51,515 nucleotides of DNA from Staphylococcus pettenkoferi (GTDB taxonomy: Bacteria; Bacillota; Bacilli; Staphylococcales; Staphylococcaceae). Positions 18,776 to 29,809 of the stretch are shown piece by piece. Within the stretch, counting starts at the first letter, position 1; each line of letters opens with the position of its first letter. Below the pieces are notes generated by a model. The model had not been told where the DNA came from. It worked only from the letters and a program-made list of their open reading frames with translations, and searched no databases. The position numbers were made by a program, and so were the translations under genes. The stretch covers positions 1 to 51,515 of the forward strand of contig NZ_PPRN01000035.1 of NCBI RefSeq assembly GCF_002902685.1, written 5' to 3'.

Positions 18776-19438
18776 ATGACGAGAATACTCATTGTTGAAG
18801 ATGAACAGAATTTAGCACGTTTTATCGAACTCGAACTCAAGCATGAGAATTATCTAGTAGATATTGAGAACGATGGTAGAAGTGGACTAGATCGTGCGCT
18901 CCAACACAATTATGATTTAATCTTATTAGACTTAATGTTGCCACACGTGAACGGACTAGAAATCTGCCGTCAAATCCGCCAGAAGCAACAAACGCTTATC
19001 ATTATTATCACTGCGAAAAGCGATACATATGACAAAGTAACTGGACTTGATTACGGGGCTGACGATTATATCGTGAAACCTTTCGAAATAGAAGAACTGC
19101 TGGCGCGTATCCGTGCAACAATGCGTAGACAGCCAGAAAAGAATATCATTAATATTAATGGTCTCGTCATCGATATCGACGCCTTCAAAGTGACGGTAGA
19201 TGATGACACTTTAGAACTGACGAAGACAGAATATGACCTTCTCTTCTTACTTGCGACCAATCGTAATCATGTCATGCATAGGGAACAAATCATTGAAAAC
19301 GTGTGGGGATTCAACACCGAAGTAGAAACGAACGTGGTCGACGTCTACATCCGTTATCTACGCAATAAATTAAAGCCTTATCATATGGATAAATACATTG
19401 AGACCGTACGCGGTGTGGGATATGTGATACGACAATGA
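18776..19438 (+). CDS. arlR: Response regulator ArlR (OmpR family)
   Basis: A 220-residue two-domain response regulator. The receiver has acidic D9, phospho-acceptor D52 in LILLDLMLP, and K in IVKPFEI. The C-terminal winged-helix DNA-binding domain (about residues 125-220) contains [13 protein letters not shown] and the recognition segment [13 protein letters not shown]. In S. aureus ArlR controls autolysis, adhesion, agglutination and mgrA. The stop overlaps the arlS start (ATGA), so sensor and regulator are coupled. The iron-sparing sRNA gene diverges upstream. Confidence 0.95.
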   Translation: MTRILIVEDEQNLARFIELELKHENYLVDIENDGRSGLDRALQHNYDLILLDLMLPHVNGLEICRQIRQKQQTLIIIITAKSDTYDKVTGLDYGADDYIVKPFEIEELLARIRATMRRQPEKNIININGLVIDIDAFKVTVDDDTLELTKTEYDLLFLLATNRNHVMHREQIIENVWGFNTEVETNVVDVYIRYLRNKLKPYHMDKYIETVRGVGYVIRQ

Positions 19439-20790
19439 AGCAACGTCGATTACGTACCAAATGGATGGTCATCACTACAACCATCACATTTACAACCATC
19501 CTCATCTTTAGTATCATCATTATCTTCTATTTGAGTAATGCATTACGCAACAATGAGTTAGAGGAAGCACAACGTAGTTCTAATGATATTGGTTCATTAT
19601 TTGAAGAAACACCTTACAAGCATATCTCGACTGTTGATTTAAACGCGTCTCTAGGCAACTTCCAGAAGGTCATCGTCTTTAACGACAAAGGCAAAGAACT
19701 GATTGATGCTTCCAACGATAATTCGATTACGTATCATCCTCAGTTACACACGCATCATTTAAACAAGGTGAAAGTGGTTAAGAATCATCACACCGCTTAT
19801 TTCGTACTCACACAGCGCATCGATTCTGCGAAATTCCACGGCTACAGTGTGGTTATTCACTCGTTAGAGAACTATAATACGCTCGTTAATTCGTTATACT
19901 TCTTTGCGGTGACATTTGGAATCTTGGCTACAGTAATCACAGCACTCATCAGTTACTTTTTCTCATCTCAGATTGCGAAGCCTCTAGTCACTTTGTCTGA
20001 TAAAATGCAGCTCATTCGACGCAACGGATTTCAAGAAAAGATACAGTTACCGACCAATTATGTCGAAACAGATAATTTAATCGAAACCTTTAACGCCATG
20101 ATGACGCGCTTAGAAGATTCTTTTAACCAACAACGTCAATTCGTAGAAGATGCATCACACGAACTCAGAACACCATTGCAAATCATTCAAGGACATCTGA
20201 ACTTAATTAAACGTTGGGGTAAGGAAAGTCCGGAAGTGCTTGAAGAATCACTCAACATTTCGCTTGAAGAAATGACACGTATCACGAAACTTGTTGAAGA
20301 ACTACTCTTACTCACGAAAGATGACGTCACACAACACGCGTCTGAAGTGGAATGTGTCGATATTAATAAAGAAATTAAACAGCGGATTAAATCACTAGCA
20401 CGCTTACACGAAGACTACACCTTCGAATTTGAACCTTATCCTAAACCATTATTGAAAGAGATCAATCGCTATCATCTTGAACAAATACTTATCATCTTCA
20501 TCGATAATGCGATTAAATATGACCAGAACAATAAATACATTAAGATAGAAACTCAATTACGCAACAAACAAATTTCGATCAATATTACTGATCATGGTGT
20601 TGGAATTCCACAAGAAGATTTAGAGTTTATCTTCGACCGCTTCTATCGCGTAGACAAATCACGTTCACGCAAACTCGGTGGTAACGGACTAGGATTATCT
20701 ATAGCGAAGAAACTCATCGAACATAATGGAGGCTCAATTGTAGTTGAAAGTGTGGTAGGTGAATATACGACGTTCCATATTCGCTTCTAG
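19435..20790 (+). CDS. arlS: Sensor histidine kinase ArlS
   Basis: A 451-residue membrane sensor kinase. Two transmembrane segments (about residues 10-33 and 158-180) enclose an extracellular sensor region of about 120 residues. A HAMP linker leads to the HisKA helix with phospho-acceptor H242 in DASHELRTP. The ATPase domain has the N box FIDNAIKY, G1 DHGVGIP, the F box region [13 protein letters not shown] and G2 [10 protein letters not shown]. It phosphorylates ArlR. The ligand is unknown from sequence. Confidence 0.95.
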   Translation: MKQRRLRTKWMVITTTITFTTILIFSIIIIFYLSNALRNNELEEAQRSSNDIGSLFEETPYKHISTVDLNASLGNFQKVIVFNDKGKELIDASNDNSITYHPQLHTHHLNKVKVVKNHHTAYFVLTQRIDSAKFHGYSVVIHSLENYNTLVNSLYFFAVTFGILATVITALISYFFSSQIAKPLVTLSDKMQLIRRNGFQEKIQLPTNYVETDNLIETFNAMMTRLEDSFNQQRQFVEDASHELRTPLQIIQGHLNLIKRWGKESPEVLEESLNISLEEMTRITKLVEELLLLTKDDVTQHASEVECVDINKEIKQRIKSLARLHEDYTFEFEPYPKPLLKEINRYHLEQILIIFIDNAIKYDQNNKYIKIETQLRNKQISINITDHGVGIPQEDLEFIFDRFYRVDKSRSRKLGGNGLGLSIAKKLIEHNGGSIVVESVVGEYTTFHIRF

Positions 20791-20866
20791 ATTCATTTCT
20801 AAGCGCATGGGAACGTATTGATGTTTGAATTGTAAATAATTGTGAATAAAGTAAGTAACAATACTT

Positions 20867-20946
20867 AGCAGGACTCTAAGTATAAATTCAATCTGGGTCA
20901 TCGCACCTTGATTAAAAAATTTATAATTCGGAGTTCTGCTTTTTTA
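20867..20946 (+). terminator. Long-hairpin terminator of arlRS
   Basis: AGCAGGACTC (20867-20876) pairs with GAGTTCTGCT (20931-20940), one G-U. An inner TATAAATT/AATTTATA stem extends it, and a T run follows. The loop is about 25 bases. Confidence 0.75.
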
Positions 20947-20999
20947 TATAAGGTGTGATAAGTACTTTAATTTGAACACTTTTAATGCTATTATTGTGT

Positions 21000-21013
21000 T
21001 GTAAGCGTTTCAA
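21000..21013 (+). promoter_or_regulatory. CcpA cre site in front of odhA
   Basis: TGTAAGCGTTTCAA fits the cre consensus TGWAARCGYTWNCW at 13 of 14 positions. It lies just downstream of a TATTAT -10-like hexamer (20989-20994) and 24 bases before odhA, a position suited to repression by CcpA in the presence of glucose. Confidence 0.7.
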
Positions 21014-21036
21014 CTATTTTGTGGAGGGTGTAATAA

Positions 21037-23838
21037 ATGAGCAACGAAAAACAGGTAACTGAGGCACCTGTAAATTTCGGGCAAAATCTTGGATATATGT
21101 TAGACCTATATGATGTTTATTTACAAGATCCATCATCAGTTCCTGAAGATTTACAAGTCCTTTTTAGTACAATTAAAGACGGTGAAGCTAACATCGTAAA
21201 CAAAGCAAGCTCGGATGCAACTATTTCACAAAGCGACAGCACGATTAAACGTGTTATGCGCTTAGTCGACAACATCCGTCAATACGGGCATTTATTAGCT
21301 GACATTTACCCAGTAAATCGTCCAGTCAGAGAACATGTTCCTAAATTAAACATTGAAGACTTTAATTTAGACAAAGAAACTTTAGAAACAATTTCTGCAG
21401 GTATCGTATCTGATCACTTTGAAGATATTTACGATAATGCATACGAAGCTATCGAACGCATGGAAGACCGCTATAAAGGTCCAATTGCCTTTGAATATAC
21501 ACACATTAATAATAGTAAAGAACGTGTATGGTTGAAACGTCGTATTGAGACACCATACCAAGCTTCACTAAACAATGAACAAAAAATTGAATTATTTAAA
21601 AATTTAGCGCACGTAGAAGGTTTCGAAAAGTATTTACACAAAAACTTCGTAGGGGCTAAACGTTTCTCAATTGAAGGTGTTGACGCACTCGTACCAATGC
21701 TTCAACAAACGTTACGCCTAGCTAGTGACGAAGGTATTTCTAATGTTGAAATCGGTATGGCGCACCGTGGACGTTTAAACGTCTTAACTCATGTGCTTGA
21801 AAAGCCATACGAAATGATGATTTCAGAGTTCATGCACACTGACCCAATGAAATTCTTACCAGAAGACGGCAGTTTAGAACTCACTTCAGGTTGGTCTGGC
21901 GACGTGAAATACCACTTAGGTGGCGTGAAGACGACAGATTCTTACGGCATCACACAACGTATTTCACTTGCAAACAACCCAAGTCACTTAGAAATCGTTT
22001 CACCAGTTGTCTTAGGTAAGACACGTGCAGTTCAAGATGATACTGAACAAGCTGGTGCAGTGACTACCAACTTTAAGGATGCTATGCCAATCCTCATTCA
22101 CGGTGACGCAGCTTATCCAGGTCAAGGTATTAACTTTGAATCTATGAACTTAGGTGGCTTAGAAGGCTATTCAACAGGTGGTTCACTCCACATTATTACG
22201 AACAACCGTATCGGTTTCACTACAGAACCAAATGACGGCCGTTCTACAACTTACTCTTCTGACATCGCTAAAGGTTACGATGTACCAATCATGCACGTTA
22301 ACGCAGACGATGTAGAAGCGACAATTGAAGCTATCGAAATTGCTATGGAGTTTAGAAAAGAATTCCATAAAGATGTCGTAATCGACTTAGTAGGTTACCG
22401 TCGTTATGGTCACAACGAAATGGACGAACCTTCAATTACGAACCCTGTTCAATATCAACACATCCGTAAACACGATTCAGTTGAAATCCTTTACGGTAAA
22501 AAGTTAGTTGAAGAAGGCGTTATTTCAGAAGACCAAATGAACGAAGTTATCGATGGCGTGAAGAAAACATTACGTTCTGCTCACGATAAGATCGATAAAA
22601 ACGATAAAATGGATAACCCTGACATGCAAAAACCAGATGCGATTGCAGAACCACTTAAAGGTGACGACCAATCATTCTCATTCGAGCATCTGAAAGAAAT
22701 CAACGATGCAATGTTATCTTATCCAGAAGACTTCAATGTCTTGAAGAAACTCAACAAAGTACTTGAAAAACGTCGTGAACCATTTGAAAAAGAAGATGGT
22801 CTCGTAGATTGGGCTCAAGCGGAACAACTTGCGTTTGCTACAATCACTCAAGATGGTAAACCAATCCGTTTAACAGGCCAAGATAGTGAACGTGGTACTT
22901 TCAGTCATAGACATGCTGTACTTCACGACTCTGAGAATGGCCAAGAATACGTGCCATTGCATCATGTGCCTAATCAACAAGCGACATTCTCTGTTTACAA
23001 CTCACCATTATCAGAAGCTGCAGTTGTAGGCTTTGAATATGGTTACAATGTTGAGAATAAGAACTGTATGACGATCTGGGAAGCACAATACGGTGACTTC
23101 TCAAACATGGCACAAATGATCTTTGACAACTTCTTATTTAGTGCTCGTGCTAAATGGGGAGAAACTTCAGGATTAACTCTATTCTTACCTCATTCATTTG
23201 AAGGTCAAGGACCAGAACACTCTTCTGCACGTCTTGAAAGATTCTTACAACTTGCAGGCGAGAACAACGCAACAGTTGTTAACTTATCTAGCTCTAGTAA
23301 CTATTTCCACTTACTCAGAGCACAAGCAGCAAGCTTAGGTACAGATGCAATGCGTCCACTCGTCGTGATGTCACCTAAGAGCTTGTTACGTAACAAGACG
23401 GTTTCTCAACCTATCAGTAAATTTACTGAAGGTACATTCGAACCAATCTTACCAGAATCAGGCGATGCAGATAGCGTGAAGAAAGTCATCCTTGCATCAG
23501 GTAATATGTTTATCGACCTTAAAGAGTATTTAGCTAAAAATCCTGACGAATCAATTCAGCTTATCGCAGTGGAAAGACTTTATCCTTTCCCTTCAGAAGA
23601 AATTCAAGCTGAACTTGATAAATTACCTAATTTACAACACGTTGCATGGGTACAAGAAGAACCTAAGAACCAAGGTGCTTGGTCATTCGTTTACCCACGC
23701 CTCAAAGAATTAACTGCAGATAAATACGATTTAAGTTATCATGGAAGAATACAACGTTCTGCTCCAGCAGAAGGTGATGGCGAAATTCATAAACTTGTAC
23801 AAAATATGATACTTGAACAAAGTACAAATAATAAGTAG
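21037..23838 (+). CDS. odhA: 2-oxoglutarate dehydrogenase E1 component
   Basis: A 933-residue thiamine-diphosphate E1 subunit that decarboxylates 2-oxoglutarate in the TCA cycle and passes the succinyl group to the lipoyl domain of OdhB. The N-terminal E1o tail ([16 protein letters not shown]) distinguishes it from pyruvate E1. [12 protein letters not shown] and [10 protein letters not shown] are the cofactor and active-site regions, and the C-terminal transketolase-like half has [17 protein letters not shown]. Length is normal. odhB follows after 13 bases. A cre site upstream suggests glucose repression. Confidence 0.96.
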   Translation: MSNEKQVTEAPVNFGQNLGYMLDLYDVYLQDPSSVPEDLQVLFSTIKDGEANIVNKASSDATISQSDSTIKRVMRLVDNIRQYGHLLADIYPVNRPVREHVPKLNIEDFNLDKETLETISAGIVSDHFEDIYDNAYEAIERMEDRYKGPIAFEYTHINNSKERVWLKRRIETPYQASLNNEQKIELFKNLAHVEGFEKYLHKNFVGAKRFSIEGVDALVPMLQQTLRLASDEGISNVEIGMAHRGRLNVLTHVLEKPYEMMISEFMHTDPMKFLPEDGSLELTSGWSGDVKYHLGGVKTTDSYGITQRISLANNPSHLEIVSPVVLGKTRAVQDDTEQAGAVTTNFKDAMPILIHGDAAYPGQGINFESMNLGGLEGYSTGGSLHIITNNRIGFTTEPNDGRSTTYSSDIAKGYDVPIMHVNADDVEATIEAIEIAMEFRKEFHKDVVIDLVGYRRYGHNEMDEPSITNPVQYQHIRKHDSVEILYGKKLVEEGVISEDQMNEVIDGVKKTLRSAHDKIDKNDKMDNPDMQKPDAIAEPLKGDDQSFSFEHLKEINDAMLSYPEDFNVLKKLNKVLEKRREPFEKEDGLVDWAQAEQLAFATITQDGKPIRLTGQDSERGTFSHRHAVLHDSENGQEYVPLHHVPNQQATFSVYNSPLSEAAVVGFEYGYNVENKNCMTIWEAQYGDFSNMAQMIFDNFLFSARAKWGETSGLTLFLPHSFEGQGPEHSSARLERFLQLAGENNATVVNLSSSSNYFHLLRAQAASLGTDAMRPLVVMSPKSLLRNKTVSQPISKFTEGTFEPILPESGDADSVKKVILASGNMFIDLKEYLAKNPDESIQLIAVERLYPFPSEEIQAELDKLPNLQHVAWVQEEPKNQGAWSFVYPRLKELTADKYDLSYHGRIQRSAPAEGDGEIHKLVQNMILEQSTNNK

Positions 23839-23851
23839 GGGGAAGTACAAC

Positions 23852-25114
23852 ATGCCAGAGGTTAAAGTTCCAGAACTAGCAGAGTCTATTACAGAAGGTA
23901 CCATTGCAGAATGGTTAAAGAGCGTAGGTGATAGCGTCGATAAAGGTGAAGCTATCGTTGAATTAGAAACAGACAAAGTTAACGTTGAGGTCGTATCAGA
24001 AGATGCCGGCGTATTACAAGAAACTTTGTTTGACGAAGGTGACACTGTTGAAGTAGGTCAAGCTATTGCTGTAGTAGGTGAAGGTCAACCAAGTAATTCA
24101 GGTTCATCTTCTTCTGATGACAGCAAACAAGAATCTAAATCTGATGATGCTAAATCAAGTGATGATAGCAAAGATACTCAATCACAAGATGATTCAAGCG
24201 ATCAATCAGGTCAACGTGTTAACGCTACACCATCTGCACGTAGATATGCACGTGAACAAGGTATTGACCTTAGCGAATTAGCGGGCAAATCAGGAGATGT
24301 AGTTAGAAAAGAAGACGTTGATTCTAAACAAAATCAACCAAGTAGTTCTAGCAGCCAATCTTCTTCATCTAAAGAAGACAGCAAACCAGCTCAATCATCT
24401 AAACCTTCTAAACCAGTTGTACGTGAAAAAATGTCACGTCGTAAGAAAACAGCTGCTAAGAAACTTTTAGAAGTTTCTAACCAAACAGCAATGTTAACTA
24501 CTTTCAACGAAGTAGACATGACAAACGTAATGAACTTACGTAAACGCAAGAAAGAACAATTTATCAAAGACCACGACGGTACTAAACTTGGTTTCATGTC
24601 ATTCTTCACTAAAGCGGCAGTAGCTGCATTGAAGAAATATCCTGAAGTTAACGCTGAAATCGACGGCGAAGACATGATTACTAAACAATTCTATGATATC
24701 GGTATTGCCGTATCTACAGACGATGGTTTATTAGTACCATTCGTAAGAGATTGCGATAAGAAAAACTTTGCTGAAATCGAAAGTGCAATCGCAGACTTAG
24801 CTGTTAAAGCACGCGATAAGAAATTAGGCTTAGATGACATGGTGAACGGTTCATTCACTATCACTAACGGTGGTATCTTCGGTTCAATGATGTCTACACC
24901 AATCATCAATGGTAACCAAGCTGCTATCTTAGGTATGCACTCAATCATCAAACGTCCAATCGCGGTTGAAGATGATAAAATTGAAAACCGTCCAATGATG
25001 TACTTAGCATTAAGCTATGACCACCGCATCATCGACGGTAAAGAAGCAGTAGGATTCTTAAAAACAATTAAAGACTTAATTGAAAACCCTGAAGACTTAT
25101 TACTTGAATCATAA
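23852..25114 (+). CDS. odhB: 2-oxoglutarate dehydrogenase E2, dihydrolipoyl succinyltransferase
   Basis: A 420-residue E2 component. The lipoyl domain is residues 1 to about 78, with the lipoylated Lys in ETDKVNV. A Ser/Asp/Gln-rich low-complexity linker follows, then the peripheral-subunit-binding domain ([16 protein letters not shown]), a second Ser-rich linker and the catalytic domain, with the active-site SYDHRIIDG near the C-terminus. ATG 23852 starts the lipoyl domain and has a GGGGGAAG ribosome site; the frame is open further upstream, but that part overlaps odhA. It forms the core of the oxoglutarate dehydrogenase complex. Confidence 0.96.
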   Translation: MPEVKVPELAESITEGTIAEWLKSVGDSVDKGEAIVELETDKVNVEVVSEDAGVLQETLFDEGDTVEVGQAIAVVGEGQPSNSGSSSSDDSKQESKSDDAKSSDDSKDTQSQDDSSDQSGQRVNATPSARRYAREQGIDLSELAGKSGDVVRKEDVDSKQNQPSSSSSQSSSSKEDSKPAQSSKPSKPVVREKMSRRKKTAAKKLLEVSNQTAMLTTFNEVDMTNVMNLRKRKKEQFIKDHDGTKLGFMSFFTKAAVAALKKYPEVNAEIDGEDMITKQFYDIGIAVSTDDGLLVPFVRDCDKKNFAEIESAIADLAVKARDKKLGLDDMVNGSFTITNGGIFGSMMSTPIINGNQAAILGMHSIIKRPIAVEDDKIENRPMMYLALSYDHRIIDGKEAVGFLKTIKDLIENPEDLLLES

Positions 25115-25126
25115 TTTGAATAAGAC

Positions 25127-25166
25127 AAAGCCCTTGAAGGTGAGCAATCATCTTCAAGGGCTTTTT
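25127..25166 (+). terminator. Terminator of odhAB
   Basis: AAAGCCCTTGAAG (25127-25139) pairs perfectly with CTTCAAGGGCTTT (25152-25164) and is followed by T residues. Confidence 0.9.
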
Positions 25167-25389
25167 ACGTGGATTCACAATGCAAATCGTTAAACATCAA
25201 CTATAGAAATTAACACTCCGTATTACTGCTAGCGTTAGAGGCGTGTATGGAGAAACGCTTTGCTTTGTCGATTTGTAACTATTCTCAATGTTCTATTACG
25301 AATGAAATTCAATTATAGATAAGGCGAAAGCATCGCAAACAGCAATACTTTCGCTAAAGCAATAAGTTTTAATTGGAAGACTTTTCATC
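25167..25389. other. Gap between odhB terminator and the next minus-strand terminator
   Basis: About 220 bases without a convincing gene or clear signal. Imperfect short inverted repeats are present, for example ACTCC near 25217 and GGAG near 25250. No ribosome site precedes any start codon here. Confidence 0.5.
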
Positions 25390-25433
25390 AAAAAAGATCC
25401 AAGCCAGAAATGTAATGTTTCCAACTTGGATCT
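25390..25433 (-). terminator. Terminator of the small membrane protein gene
   Basis: On minus, AGATCCAAG (25433-25425) pairs with CTTGGATCT (25403-25395), then TTTTTT. Confidence 0.85.
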
Positions 25434-25458
25434 AGTCATTGAAATATATAAAGCGATA

Positions 25459-25662
25459 TTATCCGACAAAGATAAAGACGAGTAATTCAATAATTGCAAG
25501 CACAATAAAAATACCAAACACAATACCATAAATATTATTCTTGTTCTTGCTCTTATTATCTTTACGATTCTGCACAGATTGAGACATATTACTAAAGAAT
25601 GTAATACCACAGTACACTGCAATCAACAACGTTATTCCAAACAATACCCAAAAGTTAAACAT
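25459..25662 (-). CDS. Small two-helix membrane protein, unknown function
   Basis: A 67-residue protein with two transmembrane helices (about residues 4-24 and 45-65) joined by a polar, basic and asparagine-rich loop (NRKDNKSKNKNN), probably cytoplasmic with both ends outside. I do not recognise a family. It is a credible gene: the ribosome site AGGAGGT is ideal, it has its own terminator, and the hydrophobic pattern is regular. It is divergent from the VOC gene. Possible roles include a small regulator of a membrane complex, but nothing here proves one. Confidence 0.72.
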   Translation of the reverse strand: MFNFWVLFGITLLIAVYCGITFFSNMSQSVQNRKDNKSKNKNNIYGIVFGIFIVLAIIELLVFIFVG

Positions 25663-25850
25663 ACTGACAGACCTCCTTCGTCTGAACTTAACGTTACTAC
25701 TATTCTATAATATATTTTAATATAGAAATAGTTAATTCTCCAACAACTTATTTTACTACTTAAATCCATCACACATAATGTCTAAACATATAAATCATAA
25801 TCAGAATACGTTATAATTAAAGTTAATAGAAATAAAAGGGGTGTGGTAAT

Positions 25851-26660
25851 ATGACAGGGTTACGAAGTGTAACACTTGGTGCTAAAAATTTGAAAAAGAT
25901 TTCTACGCTCTTCCATGATCAATTGGGTATGAGTGTGAAGACAAAGGGGGAAGCATTGCGCTTTGGCGATGCTGATTTAAGTCCAGGAACACGCGTTCAC
26001 TTTGTAGAGATACCACATTACAGCACGAAAGACCAACACATTTACAGTTTAGGTTTACGTGTTCCTACTGACGAAGCACTACAAGAGTATCAAACGATTC
26101 TTGGGGAACATGGTATTCAATACAGTGAAATCACGATGTTGAATACGCATAAGTGCTTTCATTTCATGAGCCCAGAAGGACATCGTGTCGTCATTTACTC
26201 TGACGAACACAATAGCGGTGAACCTTTAGGAACGCCATCCACTTACAGTTCAGTCAATCCGCTTCATCAAATTCAAGGCCTGGGTCCAGTAGTGCTACGC
26301 GTGAATGATTTATTGCTCACACGCTCAGTGCTTAGCCGAGTCTTTGATATTGAAGCATTTGCGGAATATACGTTGTCTGAAGATGAAGATAAAGATGTCC
26401 TCGTCTTCCAAATCGGTGACGGTGGCTTAGGCGGAGAACTGCACATGTATCAATCTGATGAAACTTTAGATCTACCTGATTATGGTATTGGTGAGCAAAT
26501 TGAGTTCGCGACAGATGATCAAGGTCAATTCCAACTCGCTAAAGAGGAACTTGATGAGATTGGTATACCATATCAGACACTAGATCAAGAAAGTACAAAA
26601 TCGTTACGAATTAATGAAGCGAGTGGTATTTCATTCATTTTAACTTTAGAATATAATTAA
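25851..26660 (+). CDS. Two-module VOC (glyoxalase/dioxygenase-like) protein
   Basis: A 269-residue protein with two vicinal-oxygen-chelate modules, about residues 3-125 and 142-268, the layout of extradiol ring-cleaving dioxygenases and CatE-like proteins. The first metal ligand, normally His at the start of each module, is absent: module one reads LRSVTLGA and module two LGPVVLRV. The Glu usually ending the second motif is not at its normal place either (GHRVVIYSDE). A metal-dependent enzyme is therefore doubtful; it may bind a ligand without catalysis. The ribosome site is AAAAGGGGTG. Confidence 0.75.
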   Translation: MTGLRSVTLGAKNLKKISTLFHDQLGMSVKTKGEALRFGDADLSPGTRVHFVEIPHYSTKDQHIYSLGLRVPTDEALQEYQTILGEHGIQYSEITMLNTHKCFHFMSPEGHRVVIYSDEHNSGEPLGTPSTYSSVNPLHQIQGLGPVVLRVNDLLLTRSVLSRVFDIEAFAEYTLSEDEDKDVLVFQIGDGGLGGELHMYQSDETLDLPDYGIGEQIEFATDDQGQFQLAKEELDEIGIPYQTLDQESTKSLRINEASGISFILTLEYN

Positions 26661-26690
26661 ATAGTTAGTTTAGTGAAAGGAACGAAAGTT

Positions 26691-26894
26691 ATGTTACATG
26701 AAGAATGGAAATCTAAGACGCCGATAAAGCGTGTAGAAGTTGTGCATACAGATGCTGATAAGTTTACAGTGTCAGACATGCTTACAGTCGGTCAACAATA
26801 TGATGTAGTTAACGAGACAGAAGAGTACTATCAAATCATTGATAACTCTGGTTTAGTCGGTGGTTACTACAAGACATATTTTAAAGAAATCTAA
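26691..26894 (+). CDS. Small DUF6501-family protein
   Basis: A 67-residue soluble protein with a compact beta-rich pattern, WKSKTPIKRVEVVHTDADKF then TVGQQYDVVNETEEYYQIIDNSG, which resembles an SH3-like barrel. I assign DUF6501 from this pattern with moderate certainty. ATG 26691 is preferred over GTG 26673 because AAAGGAA is then correctly spaced. It follows the VOC gene by 30 bases and may share its transcript. The function is unknown. Confidence 0.7.
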   Translation: MLHEEWKSKTPIKRVEVVHTDADKFTVSDMLTVGQQYDVVNETEEYYQIIDNSGLVGGYYKTYFKEI

Positions 26895-26990
26895 AGATAT
26901 TGAACTGTGGAAAGGGCTGGGGAGTGACTTACTCGTAGTTACCCAGTCTCTTTTCTGTATACAACTATAGGTAAAAGGAGTGCTTACATC

Positions 26991-27782
26991 TTGGCACAAG
27001 GACAATATATCAATAATGATGCGACAGTATTCGAAGATGCCCAATCGTTAATGGCTTTGAATAAAAACATTCTACTTAAAGGGCCTACGGGTTCAGGGAA
27101 GACGAAGTTAGCCGAAACACTCAGCGAAACTGTCGACATCCCAATGCATCAAGTCAATTGCTCCGTTGATTTGGATGCTGAAAGTTTACTCGGCTTCAAG
27201 ACAATTCAAACTAACGACAAAGGTGAACAAGAGATCGTCTTTATCGATGGACCGGTCATTCAAGCGATGCGACAAGGTCATATTCTCTACATCGATGAAA
27301 TTAATATGGCTAAGCCTGAAACATTACCCATACTCAATGGTGTACTAGACTATCGCCGTAAATTAACGAATCCATTCACAGGCGAAGTGATTCATGCTGC
27401 ACCAGGCTTTAATGTGATTGCAGCGATTAATGAAGGTTACATAGGCACGCTACCGATGAACGAAGCATTAAAAAACCGCTTTGTTGTCATTCAAGTGGAT
27501 TATATCGATGGTTCAATATTAAGCGATGTTATTCGCCAACAATCTCGTTTGGATGACATGGCACTCATTAAACAAATCGTGCAATTCAATAGCGATTTAC
27601 GTACGATGACGAAGCAAGGCCAAATCTCAGAGGATGCTGCGAGTATCCGTGCCTTGATTGATTTGAGCGACCTTGCTACAGTGATGCCAATCAGACGTGC
27701 GATTCAACGCACAATTATCGACAAACTTGAAGATGAACGGGAACAGCAAGCCATTGAGAATGCAGTTGAACTAAACTTTTAG
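26991..27782 (+). CDS. MoxR/NorQ-type AAA+ ATPase (YojN-like)
   Basis: A 263-residue AAA+ ATPase of the MoxR/CbbQ/NorQ group. Walker A is [12 protein letters not shown] at about residues 31-42, Walker B is [10 protein letters not shown], and sensor 1 is the NVIAAINEG region. These ATPases work with a VWA-domain partner to insert metal or remodel a target protein; that partner is the next gene, 12 bases downstream. The start is TTG with AAAGGAG upstream. In Bacillus the equivalent yojN/yojO pair also lies beside odhAB. No nitric oxide reductase or other usual client is near. Confidence 0.87.
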   Translation: MAQGQYINNDATVFEDAQSLMALNKNILLKGPTGSGKTKLAETLSETVDIPMHQVNCSVDLDAESLLGFKTIQTNDKGEQEIVFIDGPVIQAMRQGHILYIDEINMAKPETLPILNGVLDYRRKLTNPFTGEVIHAAPGFNVIAAINEGYIGTLPMNEALKNRFVVIQVDYIDGSILSDVIRQQSRLDDMALIKQIVQFNSDLRTMTKQGQISEDAASIRALIDLSDLATVMPIRRAIQRTIIDKLEDEREQQAIENAVELNF

Positions 27783-27794
27783 TGAGGGATAACT

Positions 27795-29681
27795 ATGAAT
27801 GAACGCTTTATCATGTTTAACGACGAACAACTTGATGCGAAACAAGTGATGATGTTGCAGGATTTAGCTCGGTTGTTACTGCGCAATCCACAAACACAAG
27901 TGAAGATTCAAAAGTTTCCTTACTATAATCCGATTGAGAATACACTGATTACGAGTACATTCTGGTCCCATCGTCCTAAAGACGTTGAAACGAATGGTTT
28001 GAAGACGGATGTCATGCTTGCTGCATATGGCTATCACTGGATGGATACGTCGATTGTCAACGAAGTGATAGAAGAACAAGCGTTTCAACATCCTAAGCTT
28101 TATCAACAGATTTTTAAAATGTTGGAAGATCAACGTATCTTGAATCAAATCGTGGAAGAACGCCCGACTACACGTGCAGCGATTGATTTACGTAATCAGA
28201 CACGATTGAGTTACACTGAATCGCAAATCAAGGTCTATGAAACGAAGACGACGTATACTGATTTAGTGCTACTACATTTAGAACGCTCTGTGCTCAAGCA
28301 GAATTTCTTCGACGTGCCTGAGATACATCCTTCACTAGATGATATTTTTGTAGCAATGTACCAATATCTACCAGACTTCTTTAACTGTACATGCTCCGAA
28401 GATAGTATGTATATGGCGCAAAGAATCATGTTCCAAATTGATGATTTGTTAAAAGAAGATATGTTGAATGAATACTACTATCTTCCTAAGAAGGTCTACG
28501 CTGAATTGGAAGAATGGCAAGATGATCAGTTGAAGCGCGTGGATGCCAGTCAAACTGATCAACATTCAGAAGAATCAAGCGAAGATATTGTAAGTGCAGA
28601 GATTGAAGCGAAAGCACAAGACAGTCAATCAGAGGGCGGTTCTTATCTAGAGATGGAGTTACATGAGGGTGAGACGAGCGATAGCGTATCAAACAATGAT
28701 ACCGCTAGAGAAGGAGACGCGAGCGATGATATTACTGATGTAGCCTCTACCAAAGGCAAGGGAAGCCGTCAAACTGTTGATAATGAACTCGGTGGTATGG
28801 TGGGTCAGAATTCACTCTTTGCGTTAAAGGGCATTAATGAGAACGTCTCTGTTGATTGGAATGTCCCTGACATTTTACCCGAATATTACAGTGACTATTT
28901 AGAAGTTGAAAAAGATGTACAATACGAAATTAAGGATCTCACTCAAATTATTAAGAAAACGATTGAACGTGAACGTCAAGATGAGCGTCATAACTTAACG
29001 AAAGGACGGCTACAAAGGGATCTCATTAACTGGTTTATCGACGACCAATATAAATTATTCTATAAAAAGCAAGATCTCAGTCGTCAATTTGATGCCACGT
29101 TTACGCTATTAGTTGACGCGTCAGCCAGTATGCACGACAAAATGGATGAAACCATTAAGGGCGTAGTGCTCTTCCATGAAACGCTTAAAGCTTTAAAAGT
29201 AAAACATGAGATTCTCGCTTTCAATGAAGACGCTTTCGAAGCAGATGATCGAGAACACCCTAATATTATCGATGAAATTATCAATTATGATCGCTCACAC
29301 TTTGATAGAGAAGGTGCGCGCATCATGGCATTGACACCACAAGATGATAACCGAGATGGTGTCGCAATACGTCTCGCAAGCGAACGTTTACTCCGTCGCT
29401 CTCATCAGCAACGTTTCCTTATCGTCTTCTCAGATGGTGAACCGTCTGCATACAACTATAGTCAGGATGGTATATTAGATACGTATGAAGCTGTTGAAAC
29501 TGCACGTAAAATGGGTATAGAAGTCTTCAACGTCTTCCTTAGTCAAGATCCGATCACTGAAGACATTGAAGAAACCATTCATAACATTTACGGTACATTT
29601 TCAATCTTTGTTGAAGGTGTGCAGAATTTACCAAGCCATCTCGCACCATTACTAAAGAAACTATTATTGAAATCTTTTTAG
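27795..29681 (+). CDS. VWA-domain protein, partner of the MoxR ATPase (NorD/YojO-like)
   Basis: A 628-residue protein of the NorD/CobT type. The N-terminal half is helical. A low-complexity acidic Ser/Asp/Glu-rich stretch follows (about residues 250-325), then a C-terminal von Willebrand A domain from about residue 430. The metal-ion-dependent adhesion site is intact: DASAS at the start, a later TPQDDNRDGVAIR region, and VFSDGEP. With the upstream ATPase it should form a chaperone pair for cofactor insertion or protein remodelling. The client is unknown. It has no signal peptide. Confidence 0.87.
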   Translation: MNERFIMFNDEQLDAKQVMMLQDLARLLLRNPQTQVKIQKFPYYNPIENTLITSTFWSHRPKDVETNGLKTDVMLAAYGYHWMDTSIVNEVIEEQAFQHPKLYQQIFKMLEDQRILNQIVEERPTTRAAIDLRNQTRLSYTESQIKVYETKTTYTDLVLLHLERSVLKQNFFDVPEIHPSLDDIFVAMYQYLPDFFNCTCSEDSMYMAQRIMFQIDDLLKEDMLNEYYYLPKKVYAELEEWQDDQLKRVDASQTDQHSEESSEDIVSAEIEAKAQDSQSEGGSYLEMELHEGETSDSVSNNDTAREGDASDDITDVASTKGKGSRQTVDNELGGMVGQNSLFALKGINENVSVDWNVPDILPEYYSDYLEVEKDVQYEIKDLTQIIKKTIERERQDERHNLTKGRLQRDLINWFIDDQYKLFYKKQDLSRQFDATFTLLVDASASMHDKMDETIKGVVLFHETLKALKVKHEILAFNEDAFEADDREHPNIIDEIINYDRSHFDREGARIMALTPQDDNRDGVAIRLASERLLRRSHQQRFLIVFSDGEPSAYNYSQDGILDTYEAVETARKMGIEVFNVFLSQDPITEDIEETIHNIYGTFSIFVEGVQNLPSHLAPLLKKLLLKSF

Positions 29682-29809
29682 TAATAGAGTCATTGTAAAC
29701 TACAATTAACACAACTATTTTTAAATATTCTGAAACTTTTATAGACGCCCGTTCTTTATCATGTTAGAATATAAAATATTGTTAATGAATTGATTAAAGG
29801 AGTACTAAC

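Noticed and set aside
20867..20946. GGGTCATCGCACC in the arlS terminator looked like part of a T-box or amino-acid riboswitch.
   Set aside because: No specifier loop, no T-box core sequence, and no downstream biosynthetic gene; the hairpin is explained as a terminator with a large loop.
29682..29809. A T-box or other leader for brnQ.
   Set aside because: The region is short and AT-rich and contains none of the conserved leader motifs.
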